Positions 16,664 through 23,389 of a stretch of 44,650 bases of DNA are shown piece after piece; the stretch's first letter is position 1; every line of letters begins with the position of its first letter. Position numbers and translations under genes: made by a program. Source of the DNA: Chloroflexota bacterium (GTDB taxonomy: Bacteria; Chloroflexota; Anaerolineae; Anaerolineales; UBA11579); assembly GCA_023485685.1 (NCBI GenBank), contig JAMCZK010000044.1, positions 1-44,650 on the forward strand, written 5' to 3'. The notes under the pieces were generated by a model. That model saw nothing but the letters and a program-made list of their open reading frames with translations, was not told where the DNA came from and did no database searches.

Positions 16664-18445
16664 TTAAGAAAGTTTCTCCAGCTCCTCAAGCATGTTGGCG
16701 ACGACGTTGTAGCCACCCTGCCAGAATTCCGCATCGCGCATATCGATGCCGGCGCGAGTAAGAATCTCGTCGGGAGATTTGGAGCCGCCCGCGGAGAGCA
16801 GTTCCAGATAGCGCGGTTTGAAGGCATTGCCTTCTTTCTTGTATTGCTCATAGAGCGCGAAGACCAACAGTTGGCCGAACGCGTAGGCGTATACATAGAA
16901 GGGGTAATAGTAAATGTGCGGAATGGAAACCCACTCCCATTTGAATTCTTCGGCGAGATCCAGTGAGTCGCCAAATTGATCCTGCAGATTTTTCATGTAA
17001 GCGCCGGAGAGTTCGTCCACGGAAGCGCCTTTGTTGACCAGTTCATGCGCCTGGCGCTCGAAGAGCGCGAAGTAGACCTGGCGCATGATGGTGGCATAGG
17101 CATCGTCCACTTTGGAGAAGAGGATATCGCGGCGCACCGCTTGATCTTTCTCCTCGGCGAGCAGGCGATCGACCAGCAGCATTTCGCCAAAGGTGGAGGC
17201 GGTCTCCGCAAGAGGCAGCGAGGAGTGATAAGTGAAGACGTTGTGTTTCTCCGCCAGCATGGCGTGGATGGCGTGGCCAAATTCGTGGGCCAGCGTAGAC
17301 ACGTCGCGTGCCGAGCCGGTGTAGTTGAGCAGCACCCAGGGCGCCAGCGATGGATCACCAGAAGAGCAGAAGGCACCGGAGCGCTTGCCTTTGCGCGATT
17401 CGCTATCGACGTGGTTGGCTTCAAAAACTCTGCGTGAAAGTTTTTCCAGCTTCGGATCGAAGTTACGGTAGCAATCCAGCGTCATTTGCACGGCTTGCTC
17501 GTAGGGATATTCCTTATTGGAAGCGGCCACGGGCGCGTAAATGTCGTAGCGGCGGAGTTTCTCCATGCCCAGCAGCTTGGCCTTCATCTTGAAGAAACGC
17601 TGGAAGATACGCGCGTTCTCTTGGGAGACGCCGAGCAAGGTGTCCACCACTTCGTTGGGGACGTCGTTGCCTAAATTCCGAACCGCTATAGCGGTTCGGA
17701 ATTTTCGCATGCTCAGGTTCTCGTTGTGCCAATCGCGGGTCAGCGTCTGATACATCTGCCCCAGAATAGGGCAGTCATTCCCATACACGCGGTAAAGCTC
17801 CTGGTACGCCGCGGCGCGGTGGTCTGGATTGGGGCTGTAGACCAGCTTCATCAAATCGGCGCGGGTGTAATCCTTGGTCTCACCGTGGATGGTCACTTTG
17901 AAGACATAGCGATTGGTGATAGAGCTATACAAGGTCTGAATGGCCTTAGCGCCAGTGACGTCTTTGAGGTTGATGATCTTTTCTTCGGGCTCGGCCAGCG
18001 TATAAGGCTTGAAGTTGCGCATCTGGCGCAGCCAGTATTGGTATTCACCGCTGCCCTTCATCAGGCGAGCGGCGTTCTTGTTGTCGAGGTCCTTCCACCA
18101 GAGGCTGAAGAACAGGGTGCGATTTTGGTGCTCCGCCATGAGTTGCTCGATCTTTGCCTGGAAGGTCTGCGCCGCCTGATTTTGTGTATCTTCGCTATAC
18201 CAGAGACCGGCGAACTGGTCGATTTTGACGGCTAATCGAGTTTGGGCTTCCAACTGGTTCAAAATGGCGAGGAAGTCCTTTTTTGAGATGGTCTTCTTCA
18301 GTTTTTTGCGCTGTTTTTCGAAGGAGGCGACGAGGGTATCTAGTTTTTTCAATGCCGCTTTCATCTCCTTGCTCTCGTGACCTGGGAAAAGGTCTGCGAG
18401 GCTCCAGCGGCTGAGTTGGTAGGTCTTAGTCTTTGGTTCGGGCAT
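16664..18445 (-). CDS. pepF: Oligoendopeptidase F, M3 family
   Basis: The 593-residue cytoplasmic zinc metallopeptidase cleaves short oligopeptides. The active site HEFGHAIHAML and the third zinc ligand region ETASTFGEML are intact, and the length is normal. The gene starts 20 bp inside the end of the upstream methyltransferase gene, so the two are probably co-transcribed. Codons for KFRTAIAVRNL contain a perfect 32-bp palindrome (17673-17704). The flanking family motif RNLGNDVPNEVVDTLL is preserved, so the frame is intact. Confidence 0.93.
   Translation of the reverse strand: MPEPKTKTYQLSRWSLADLFPGHESKEMKAALKKLDTLVASFEKQRKKLKKTISKKDFLAILNQLEAQTRLAVKIDQFAGLWYSEDTQNQAAQTFQAKIEQLMAEHQNRTLFFSLWWKDLDNKNAARLMKGSGEYQYWLRQMRNFKPYTLAEPEEKIINLKDVTGAKAIQTLYSSITNRYVFKVTIHGETKDYTRADLMKLVYSPNPDHRAAAYQELYRVYGNDCPILGQMYQTLTRDWHNENLSMRKFRTAIAVRNLGNDVPNEVVDTLLGVSQENARIFQRFFKMKAKLLGMEKLRRYDIYAPVAASNKEYPYEQAVQMTLDCYRNFDPKLEKLSRRVFEANHVDSESRKGKRSGAFCSSGDPSLAPWVLLNYTGSARDVSTLAHEFGHAIHAMLAEKHNVFTYHSSLPLAETASTFGEMLLVDRLLAEEKDQAVRRDILFSKVDDAYATIMRQVYFALFERQAHELVNKGASVDELSGAYMKNLQDQFGDSLDLAEEFKWEWVSIPHIYYYPFYVYAYAFGQLLVFALYEQYKKEGNAFKPRYLELLSAGGSKSPDEILTRAGIDMRDAEFWQGGYNVVANMLEELEKLS
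17673..17704. repeat. Perfect 32-bp palindrome within pepF
   Basis: AAATTCCGAACCGCTA is followed at once by its exact reverse complement, with no loop, inside the coding sequence of pepF. Confidence 0.9.
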
Positions 18446-19532
18446 CTGCTTTCATCCCTTCGCGAAGGATTTGTCGAAGTGAATCGATCGAGCGGCGTCG
18501 GCCGCCGTCAGGGTCCACATAATACCAGTGCTGCCAACCGTTGGCCGGGGCGCCCAATAATTCTTTGGCAACCTGGTGAATGGAGCCGCGAAAACCGTTG
18601 AGCTTCAGCGAGCCATCTGCCAGCACGCGGGCGCTGGCCTTGCCATTTTCGCCGAAGTAGAGACGTTGCCCCGGTTCCAGGAGGCCAGCCTCAAGCAGAT
18701 GCCCAAATGGAATGCGTTCTTGTTGGCGCGGTTCGGCAGGGTCAAAGAGTTCTGGTTCGTAGGACACCGGCTCGATTTCGTCGATGCGGCGGCGAGCGAG
18801 TTTGGTATACGACTTTTCGCGCTCGATGCCAATCCAATTGCGATGCAGGCGCTTGGCTACCGCGCCGGTGGTGCCGGTGCCGAAGAAGGGATCCAGCACC
18901 ACGTCGCCAGGGTGACTGCTGGCCAATAGGACGCGATAGAGCAGCGCCTCGGGTTTCTGCGTGGGATGCGCGGCTTCTCCATTGGTGCGCAAACGCTCAG
19001 CGCCAAAGCTGACGGGCAAGAGCCAATCAGAGCGCATTTGCTTGCCGTCGTTGAGGGCCTTCATGGCGTGATGGTTGAAGGTGTAAGGCGCGCCTTTTTC
19101 TTTTTGCGCCCAGAGCAGAGTCTCGTGGGCGTTGGTGAAACGCACGCCGCGAAAATTCGGTGTGGGGTTGGTCTTGATCCACACTACCGAATTGAGCAGC
19201 CAGTAGTTCAGGTCTTGCAAAATGGCGCCGACGCGATGGATGTTGTGATAGCTGCCAATGACCCAAATCGTTCCGTTGGGTTTCAGCACACGGCAACAAG
19301 CGGCGAGCCAGGAACGAGTGAATTCATCGTACGCAGCAAAATCGTCGAAGCGATCCCAGGCTTCCTGTACGCCGCGCACCCGAGTGTTGTTGGGGCGGCG
19401 CAACTCGTTTCGGAGCTGCAGATTGTAGGGCGGGTCGGCGAAGATGAGATTTATGGAGGCGGCGGGCAGAGTGGCGAGGAGTTCAACGCAATCGCCGACG
19501 AGTATCTGGTTGAGTGGCAAGTTGGTGGACAT
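18426..19532 (-). CDS. CcrM-like adenine-N6 DNA methyltransferase with RAMA domain
   Basis: The protein has motif IV DPPY (FADPPYNLQL) before the SAM motif DPFFGTGTTG, the beta-class order of the CcrM/HinfI methylases. The C-terminal 100 residues (RIPFGHLLEAGLLEPGQRLYFGENGKASARVLADGSLKLNGFRGSIHQVA...GWQHWYY) match the RAMA-type tail that gives CcrM its GANTC specificity. No restriction endonuclease gene is adjacent, so it is probably an orphan regulatory methylase. The start MSTNLPLNQILVGDC fits the family better than the track start 13 codons upstream; no clear Shine-Dalgarno supports either. Confidence 0.88.
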   Translation of the reverse strand: MSTNLPLNQILVGDCVELLATLPAASINLIFADPPYNLQLRNELRRPNNTRVRGVQEAWDRFDDFAAYDEFTRSWLAACCRVLKPNGTIWVIGSYHNIHRVGAILQDLNYWLLNSVVWIKTNPTPNFRGVRFTNAHETLLWAQKEKGAPYTFNHHAMKALNDGKQMRSDWLLPVSFGAERLRTNGEAAHPTQKPEALLYRVLLASSHPGDVVLDPFFGTGTTGAVAKRLHRNWIGIEREKSYTKLARRRIDEIEPVSYEPELFDPAEPRQQERIPFGHLLEAGLLEPGQRLYFGENGKASARVLADGSLKLNGFRGSIHQVAKELLGAPANGWQHWYYVDPDGGRRRSIDSLRQILREGMKADARTKD

Positions 19533-19606
19533 CGGCACCATTATGGACAAGGAAAGCGAATTGCGCCTCATAGGACAGAGTCCAGCTTGGGAGCATTGGT
19601 GTTGGG

Positions 19607-19642
19607 ATGAAAAGAAAAAGGGCGGGTCTCAGACCCACCCTT
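19607..19642 (-). terminator. Intrinsic terminator of the YchF-like gene
   Basis: Read on the minus strand, AAGGGTGGGTCT / AGACCCGCCCTT forms a 12-bp stem with a 1-base gap and one G-T pair, followed by TTTTCTTTT. Confidence 0.75.
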
Positions 19643-19688
19643 ACTAGACTCCAATTGTGAATGGCTGCTGTCGCGCGCTTTTTTGTTG

Positions 19689-20747
19689 CTAAATATTAAA
19701 CCTAACGTTGATCACATCCCCGTCTTGCATTTTGTACTCTTTGCCCTCGAGGCGCAGGCGGCCTTTGTCGCGAGCGGCGGCCATGCCGCCGAGATCCAAT
19801 AGCTCTTGGCCGGCGACGATCTCGGCGCGGATGAAACCGCGGGCGATGTCAGAGTGGATCGTATCAGCGGCCTCCAGGGCGGAAGCGCCGCGGCGCAGCA
19901 TCCAGGCGTGGGCCTCGGGTTCGCCTATGGTGTAGAAGGTTTGCGTGTTCAGCAGATCGTAGGCGGCGCGGATGACGCGGCGCGAGCCGCTTTCTTCCAG
20001 GCCATATTCCTTGAGAAAGATTTCGGCGTCCTCAGGAGAAAGCTGGGCCAATTCCATTTCAAGCTTGCCTTGCAAGGAGAGCAGAGGCGCAGAGCTAGGG
20101 AATGAGGGAGCTGACTGTCCCTCCCCGAAATTGAGGACGATAAGCAGCGGCTTGGTGGTCAGGAAACCGGCGCCGGCGAGTTGCTTGAGTTCGTCTGAGG
20201 AGAGTGAGGTTTCACGCAAAGGTTTGTTGGCGGAAAGCTTTTCCTGCAAGCCGGTGTAAAGCGCCAATTCGCGCTCGATGGCGGGGATGTCGCGGCCGCC
20301 CTTGCCGCGCTCCTCGGTGAGTTTGCCGATGCGGCGCTCAACGATGATGAGGTCGTTGAGCAGCAACTCGTCTTCCACCAAGCGCAGGTCGCGGGCGGCG
20401 TCCGCGGTCCCGTGGGGATGCGGAACGCTGGGGTCTTCGAAGGCGCGCAGCACCAGCAATAAACCGTCCATGCCCGTGAGCGCGTTGAGCAATTGACCCG
20501 AGAGACCTTTGGAGGTGTCGCTGCCGCCCAGACCCGCTATATCTGCAAAGGAAATCTGAGCATGGACGATCTTTTTGGACGAGAAAAGGTCGGCCAGCTT
20601 TAGCAGGCGCTCGTCAGGCACATCGACGACGGCGGTGGTGATCTCAACGCGGCCGGCGCTCATGGCCAGCGGGCGGCTGGAGCGGGTCAGCGCGTTGAAG
20701 ATGGTGGTTTTGCCGGATTGGGGGAGGCCAATAATGCCGAGTTTCAT
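19689..20747 (-). CDS. ychF: YchF/OLA1-like P-loop NTPase
   Basis: The 352-residue protein has an Obg-family G domain, a helical insert and a C-terminal TGS domain (GKEYKMQDGDVINVRFNI). YchF proteins hydrolyse ATP, bind ribosomes and respond to oxidative stress. This member is divergent: the P-loop is GLPQSGKTT rather than the usual GLPNVGKST, and the nucleotide-specificity motif is NFGE (NxxE type, ATP-favouring). It could be a paralogue rather than the core YchF. It is monocistronic with its own terminator. Confidence 0.82.
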   Translation of the reverse strand: MKLGIIGLPQSGKTTIFNALTRSSRPLAMSAGRVEITTAVVDVPDERLLKLADLFSSKKIVHAQISFADIAGLGGSDTSKGLSGQLLNALTGMDGLLLVLRAFEDPSVPHPHGTADAARDLRLVEDELLLNDLIIVERRIGKLTEERGKGGRDIPAIERELALYTGLQEKLSANKPLRETSLSSDELKQLAGAGFLTTKPLLIVLNFGEGQSAPSFPSSAPLLSLQGKLEMELAQLSPEDAEIFLKEYGLEESGSRRVIRAAYDLLNTQTFYTIGEPEAHAWMLRRGASALEAADTIHSDIARGFIRAEIVAGQELLDLGGMAAARDKGRLRLEGKEYKMQDGDVINVRFNI

Positions 20748-20753
20748 GGGCAG

Positions 20754-20788
20754 TTGACAGTAGACAATTGACAGTAGACAGTGAAAAG
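20754..20788. repeat. Heptad repeat (ttgacag/tagacaa)
   Basis: ttgacag-tagacaa-ttgacag-tagacag-tgaaaag has an exact 7-bp period just upstream of the ychF-like start codon. Confidence 0.65.
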
Positions 20789-20810
20789 GCGCGTTTCAAT
20801 TTGCGTGTGG

Positions 20811-20839
20811 TTGACTATGGTCATGCGACTGATTATACT
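20811..20839 (+). promoter_or_regulatory. Promoter of the tRNA-Leu cluster
   Basis: TTGACT (20811-20816), a 17-bp spacer and TATACT (20834-20839) lie 16 bp before the first tRNA-like unit. Confidence 0.75.
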
Positions 20840-20855
20840 TTTCATCCTTAACGAC

Positions 20856-20981
20856 GCCGAATGTGGCGTACGCAAGCAAAACAAGAAGCGCTTGCGTTTG
20901 GGCAGACGCGCACGACTCAAAATCGTGTTCCCTGTGCCAAAACGCGGAGCTGGAATGCGGGTTCGATTCCCGCCTTCGGCT
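20856..20981 (+). tRNA. tRNA-Leu(CAA)-like unit 1 with D-loop and variable-arm expansions
   Basis: The sequence keeps a 6/7 acceptor stem (GCCGAAT / CTTCGGC), a perfect anticodon stem CACGA-CTCAAAA-TCGTG and a perfect T-arm GCGGG-TTCGATT-CCCGC. Compared with the intact neighbour it carries 28 extra bases in the D-loop, with a CGCAAGC/GCTTGCG hairpin, and 15 extra bases in the variable arm bounded by TTCC/GGAA. A good promoter stands directly upstream. It may be a pseudo-tRNA or an unusual functional RNA; standard charging by LeuRS is doubtful. Confidence 0.6.
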
Positions 20982-21011
20982 TTGATAGTGCAACTTTTAC
21001 AACACTATATA
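20982..21011 (+). promoter_or_regulatory. Internal promoter before the intact tRNA-Leu
   Basis: TTGATA (20982-20987), an 18-bp spacer and TATATA (21006-21011) lie 12 bp before the tRNA. Confidence 0.55.
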
Positions 21012-21023
21012 CTTATATACCTT

Positions 21024-21106
21024 GCCGAAGTGGCGGAACTGGCAGACGCGCACGACTCAAAATCGTGTGCCCTTCGGGCATGTGGGTTCGATTCCCACCT
21101 TCGGCA
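21024..21106 (+). tRNA. tRNA-Leu(CAA)
   Basis: This is a complete class II tRNA: a 7-bp perfect acceptor stem GCCGAAG/CTTCGGC, anticodon loop CTCAAAA giving anticodon CAA, a long variable arm TGCCCTTCGGGCAT, a T-arm GTGGG-TTCGATT-CCCAC and discriminator A. CCA is not encoded. It decodes UUG leucine codons and is the only canonical copy of the three tandem units. Confidence 0.95.
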
Positions 21107-21121
21107 CTCAAAGACACTATC

Positions 21122-21220
21122 GCCTTCGGAACGGGCAGACGCGCACGACTCAAAATCGTTCTTCCCTACGCACGGCTGGGCCGAGCTAATGAAGTGGGGG
21201 GTGGATTCCCGCCTTTGGCA
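21122..21220 (+). pseudogene. Degenerate tRNA-Leu(CAA)-like unit 3
   Basis: GGGCAGACGCGCACGACTCAAAATCGT is shared almost exactly with the other two units. However, the 5' acceptor strand is altered (GCCTTCG versus 3' CTTTGGC), the D-arm is shortened, and the T-loop is TGGATT instead of TTCGATT. The variable arm is expanded to about 34 bases with a CTTC/GAAG-closed hairpin. It is probably not a working tRNA. Confidence 0.6.
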
Positions 21221-21244
21221 AATGGGGAGATAATAAATGTTCTG

Positions 21245-22372
21245 ATGCGTCGCTCAACTTTTGTTTCCGAGTTCCTGTTCCACTATATCCCGGCAATGCT
21301 AAGTATTGCTTTCACGACCGCTCTTTTGTATTTGATGCGGGACGTGCTGGATACACCCCTAATTGCCCTGTTGTACTTGCTCCCGGTAGGTGCAAGCGCT
21401 TCTGTTTGGGGGCTAGGAGCCGGCATTATCGCGGCATTAACAGCTTTCCTTGCCTTTAATTATTTCTTCATTGAGCCTAACTTCACCCTGGTTGTTCACA
21501 GCCCAAGTGATCTGGTGGGCTTGTTTGTATTCCTGATTGTAGCGGTTGCCATCAGCCAGCTTGTTGGCCGCGCCCGAGCCGGGCAAGCCTTGGCAGTGGA
21601 AAAGGCACGCCTTACTGAAATCGCATCGCGTGCGCAGGTCCTGGAGGAGAGCGACCGCATGAAATCCGCGTTACTTTCTTCTGTATCCCATGAGCTAAGA
21701 ACTCCTCTCGCCACGATCAAGGCAGCCACCACCAGCCTGCGCAGCGGCGAAGTGAAATGGGAATCGAAAGCCAGACAAGAGTTGTTAGAAGCCATAGAAG
21801 ACGAAACTGATCATCTTAATCTCCTGGTTGGCAACCTGTTAAACATGTCGCGCATTGAGGCCAACGCGCTAAAACCCGAGCGCCAGTGGAATCTTTTGCC
21901 CGAGATCGCGGGGTCCGTTGTTGCGCGCATGCACCATCCACTCGAGGAACATCAGATCATCATAGAAATTCCAGAGGATCTGCCGCTCGTGCCCGTGGAT
22001 TATGTTCAGATGGAACAAGTCTTCACGAACCTTATAAACAACAGTTTCAAATACGCACCGGCAGGTACGACCATTCGAATCCGCGCCGAAAAAGAAGGTG
22101 CTGATACTGTGCGGGTGCAAGTTGTAAACGAGGGCCCGCCTGTGCCAGAAGAGGACCTGGACCGGATATTTGAAAAATTCCACCGCATCACCGCCGCGGA
22201 TCGCATCACCGGAACGGGTTTGGGATTATCGATCTGCAAAGGTATTATCGAAGCTCATGGAGGAAAGATCAGGGCAGAGAATCTGCCCGGTGGTTTTGCG
22301 ATCATTTTTCTATTGCCCCTTTCCATGGACGGCAAACTAGCCCCTGAGCCTCCACGCGAGCCGGAAGCATGA
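21245..22372 (+). CDS. KdpD-like sensor histidine kinase
   Basis: From the ATG at 21245 the protein has 375 residues. The N-terminal half is a four-helix DUF4118-type membrane domain (IPAMLSIAFTTALLYLMRDV...AFLAFNYFFIEPNFTL), as in KdpD after its Usp region. The HisKA segment carries the phospho-acceptor in SSVSHELRTPLATIKAA, and the ATPase domain has N (NNSFKYAP), G1 and G2 (GTGLGLSICKGIIEAHGG). The cytoplasmic KdpD sensor and UspA domains are absent, so it is a short KdpD. The track ORF beginning at 20861 runs through tRNA genes and is not real upstream of here. It overlaps the regulator gene by 4 bp. Confidence 0.9.
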   Translation: MRRSTFVSEFLFHYIPAMLSIAFTTALLYLMRDVLDTPLIALLYLLPVGASASVWGLGAGIIAALTAFLAFNYFFIEPNFTLVVHSPSDLVGLFVFLIVAVAISQLVGRARAGQALAVEKARLTEIASRAQVLEESDRMKSALLSSVSHELRTPLATIKAATTSLRSGEVKWESKARQELLEAIEDETDHLNLLVGNLLNMSRIEANALKPERQWNLLPEIAGSVVARMHHPLEEHQIIIEIPEDLPLVPVDYVQMEQVFTNLINNSFKYAPAGTTIRIRAEKEGADTVRVQVVNEGPPVPEEDLDRIFEKFHRITAADRITGTGLGLSICKGIIEAHGGKIRAENLPGGFAIIFLLPLSMDGKLAPEPPREPEA

Positions 22373-23061
22373 GCACGGCCCCGCATATCCTGGTCATCGA
22401 TGACGAACCGCAGATCTTGCGGGCGCTGAAGACCATCCTGGGCGAAAAGAAATTCAAGGTCACTACTGCGGCGAACGGGGAAGAAGGCTTGGCGCTGGCA
22501 GCAGCTAATCCGCCGGATATTGTGATCCTAGATCTGGGCTTGCCGGATATAGATGGATTCGAAGTATGCAGCCAGCTGCGGGAATGGACGCAGTGCCCGA
22601 TCATCGTGCTGTCCGTGCGGGAAAGTGAACGCGACAAAGTGGCTGCCCTGGACAAAGGAGCCGATGATTACCTGGTCAAACCCTTTGGCATTGAAGAGTT
22701 GCTTGCCCGAGTGAGAGTCGCACTGCGGCATGCAGGGCGTGCAACAACCAACAAAGAAACCAAGGTCACTGCGGGCTCAATCGTCATCGACCTGGCTTGG
22801 CATCGCGTGACTCGCGATGGGGAAGAAGTAAAGCTCACGGCAACGGAATACAAGCTACTCGCTTATTTAGCGGCCAATGCAAGGCGAGTGCTCACACACC
22901 AGGCCATTCTTACCCACGTGTGGGATCCAGCGGATGCTGATCACGTGGAATATCTCCGCGTTTACATGCGGCAACTGCGTAAGAAACTGGAAGCGGATCC
23001 GGAGCGGCCGGATTTCATCATTACCGAACCTGGAGTCGGATATCGCTTCCTGGCAGACTAA
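22369..23061 (+). CDS. KdpE-like OmpR-family response regulator
   Basis: The 230-residue protein has a receiver domain with acidic residues in IDDE, the phospho-acceptor Asp in PDIVILDLGLPDIDG, and Lys in DDYLVKPFG. The C-terminal winged helix of OmpR type follows (TATEYKLLAYLAANARRVLTHQAILTHVWDP...LRVYMRQLRKKLE...GVGYRF). It is the partner of the KdpD-like kinase and most likely controls the downstream potassium transporter operon. A strong terminator follows, so that operon is a separate transcript. Confidence 0.93.
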   Translation: MSTAPHILVIDDEPQILRALKTILGEKKFKVTTAANGEEGLALAAANPPDIVILDLGLPDIDGFEVCSQLREWTQCPIIVLSVRESERDKVAALDKGADDYLVKPFGIEELLARVRVALRHAGRATTNKETKVTAGSIVIDLAWHRVTRDGEEVKLTATEYKLLAYLAANARRVLTHQAILTHVWDPADADHVEYLRVYMRQLRKKLEADPERPDFIITEPGVGYRFLAD

Positions 23062-23079
23062 TTCCTGTTTTTTTTCTGC

Positions 23080-23107
23080 AAAGCGCCCAGAATTGGGCGC
23101 TTTTTTA
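23080..23107 (+). terminator. Intrinsic terminator after kdpE-like gene
   Basis: AAAGCGCCCA / TGGGCGCTTT forms a 10-bp perfect stem with a 4-base loop running into TTTTTT. Confidence 0.9.
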
Positions 23108-23149
23108 TTTGTTCTTTATGAAGTCGGGCAATACTCTTGTGACCGTTTT

Positions 23150-23359
23150 ATGGGAACTGACTACGATTTGCACTTGGAGAATTTTGATTTGGCGGAAATG
23201 CTTTCCTGGCTTGGTTCGATTGCGATCATCGCTGGCTTTTTTTGGATCCAGGTGCAAGTTGATCAGCTAGGCAAAGGCTGGGCACACACCATTTTGTTTT
23301 TGCTTTCCATGGTCGCCGAGGTGTACCTACTCTGGTTGTGGAATTCAAGAGATATTTAG
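23150..23359 (+). CDS. Small two-helix membrane protein
   Basis: This 69-residue ORF lies inside the longer track ORF 22877-23359, whose upstream part is a shadow of kdpE. From MGTDYDLHLENFDLAEML it encodes two hydrophobic segments (SWLGSIAIIAGFFWIQVQV and AHTILFLLSMVAEVYLLWLW) joined by a polar turn. It sits between the regulator's terminator and the transporter gene, 30 bp before the latter. A small accessory subunit of the transporter, comparable in size to KdpF-type peptides, is possible. No strong ribosome-binding site is visible. Confidence 0.5.
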   Translation: MGTDYDLHLENFDLAEMLSWLGSIAIIAGFFWIQVQVDQLGKGWAHTILFLLSMVAEVYLLWLWNSRDI

Positions 23360-23389
23360 ACCTACAGGAATGTCGCCGGGAGAATTGTT

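Noticed and set aside
20861-21244. N-terminal extension of the KdpD-like ORF in the track
   Set aside because: It runs through all three tRNA-Leu units, so the real start is the ATG at 21245.
22936-22952. TGATCACGTGGAAT in kdpE as a parS site
   Set aside because: Only the CACGTG core and a few flanking bases match, which is expected by chance.
22877-23149. Upstream part of the 160-aa track ORF before the small membrane protein
   Set aside because: It is a shadow of kdpE in another frame; only the part from 23150 has a plausible protein pattern.
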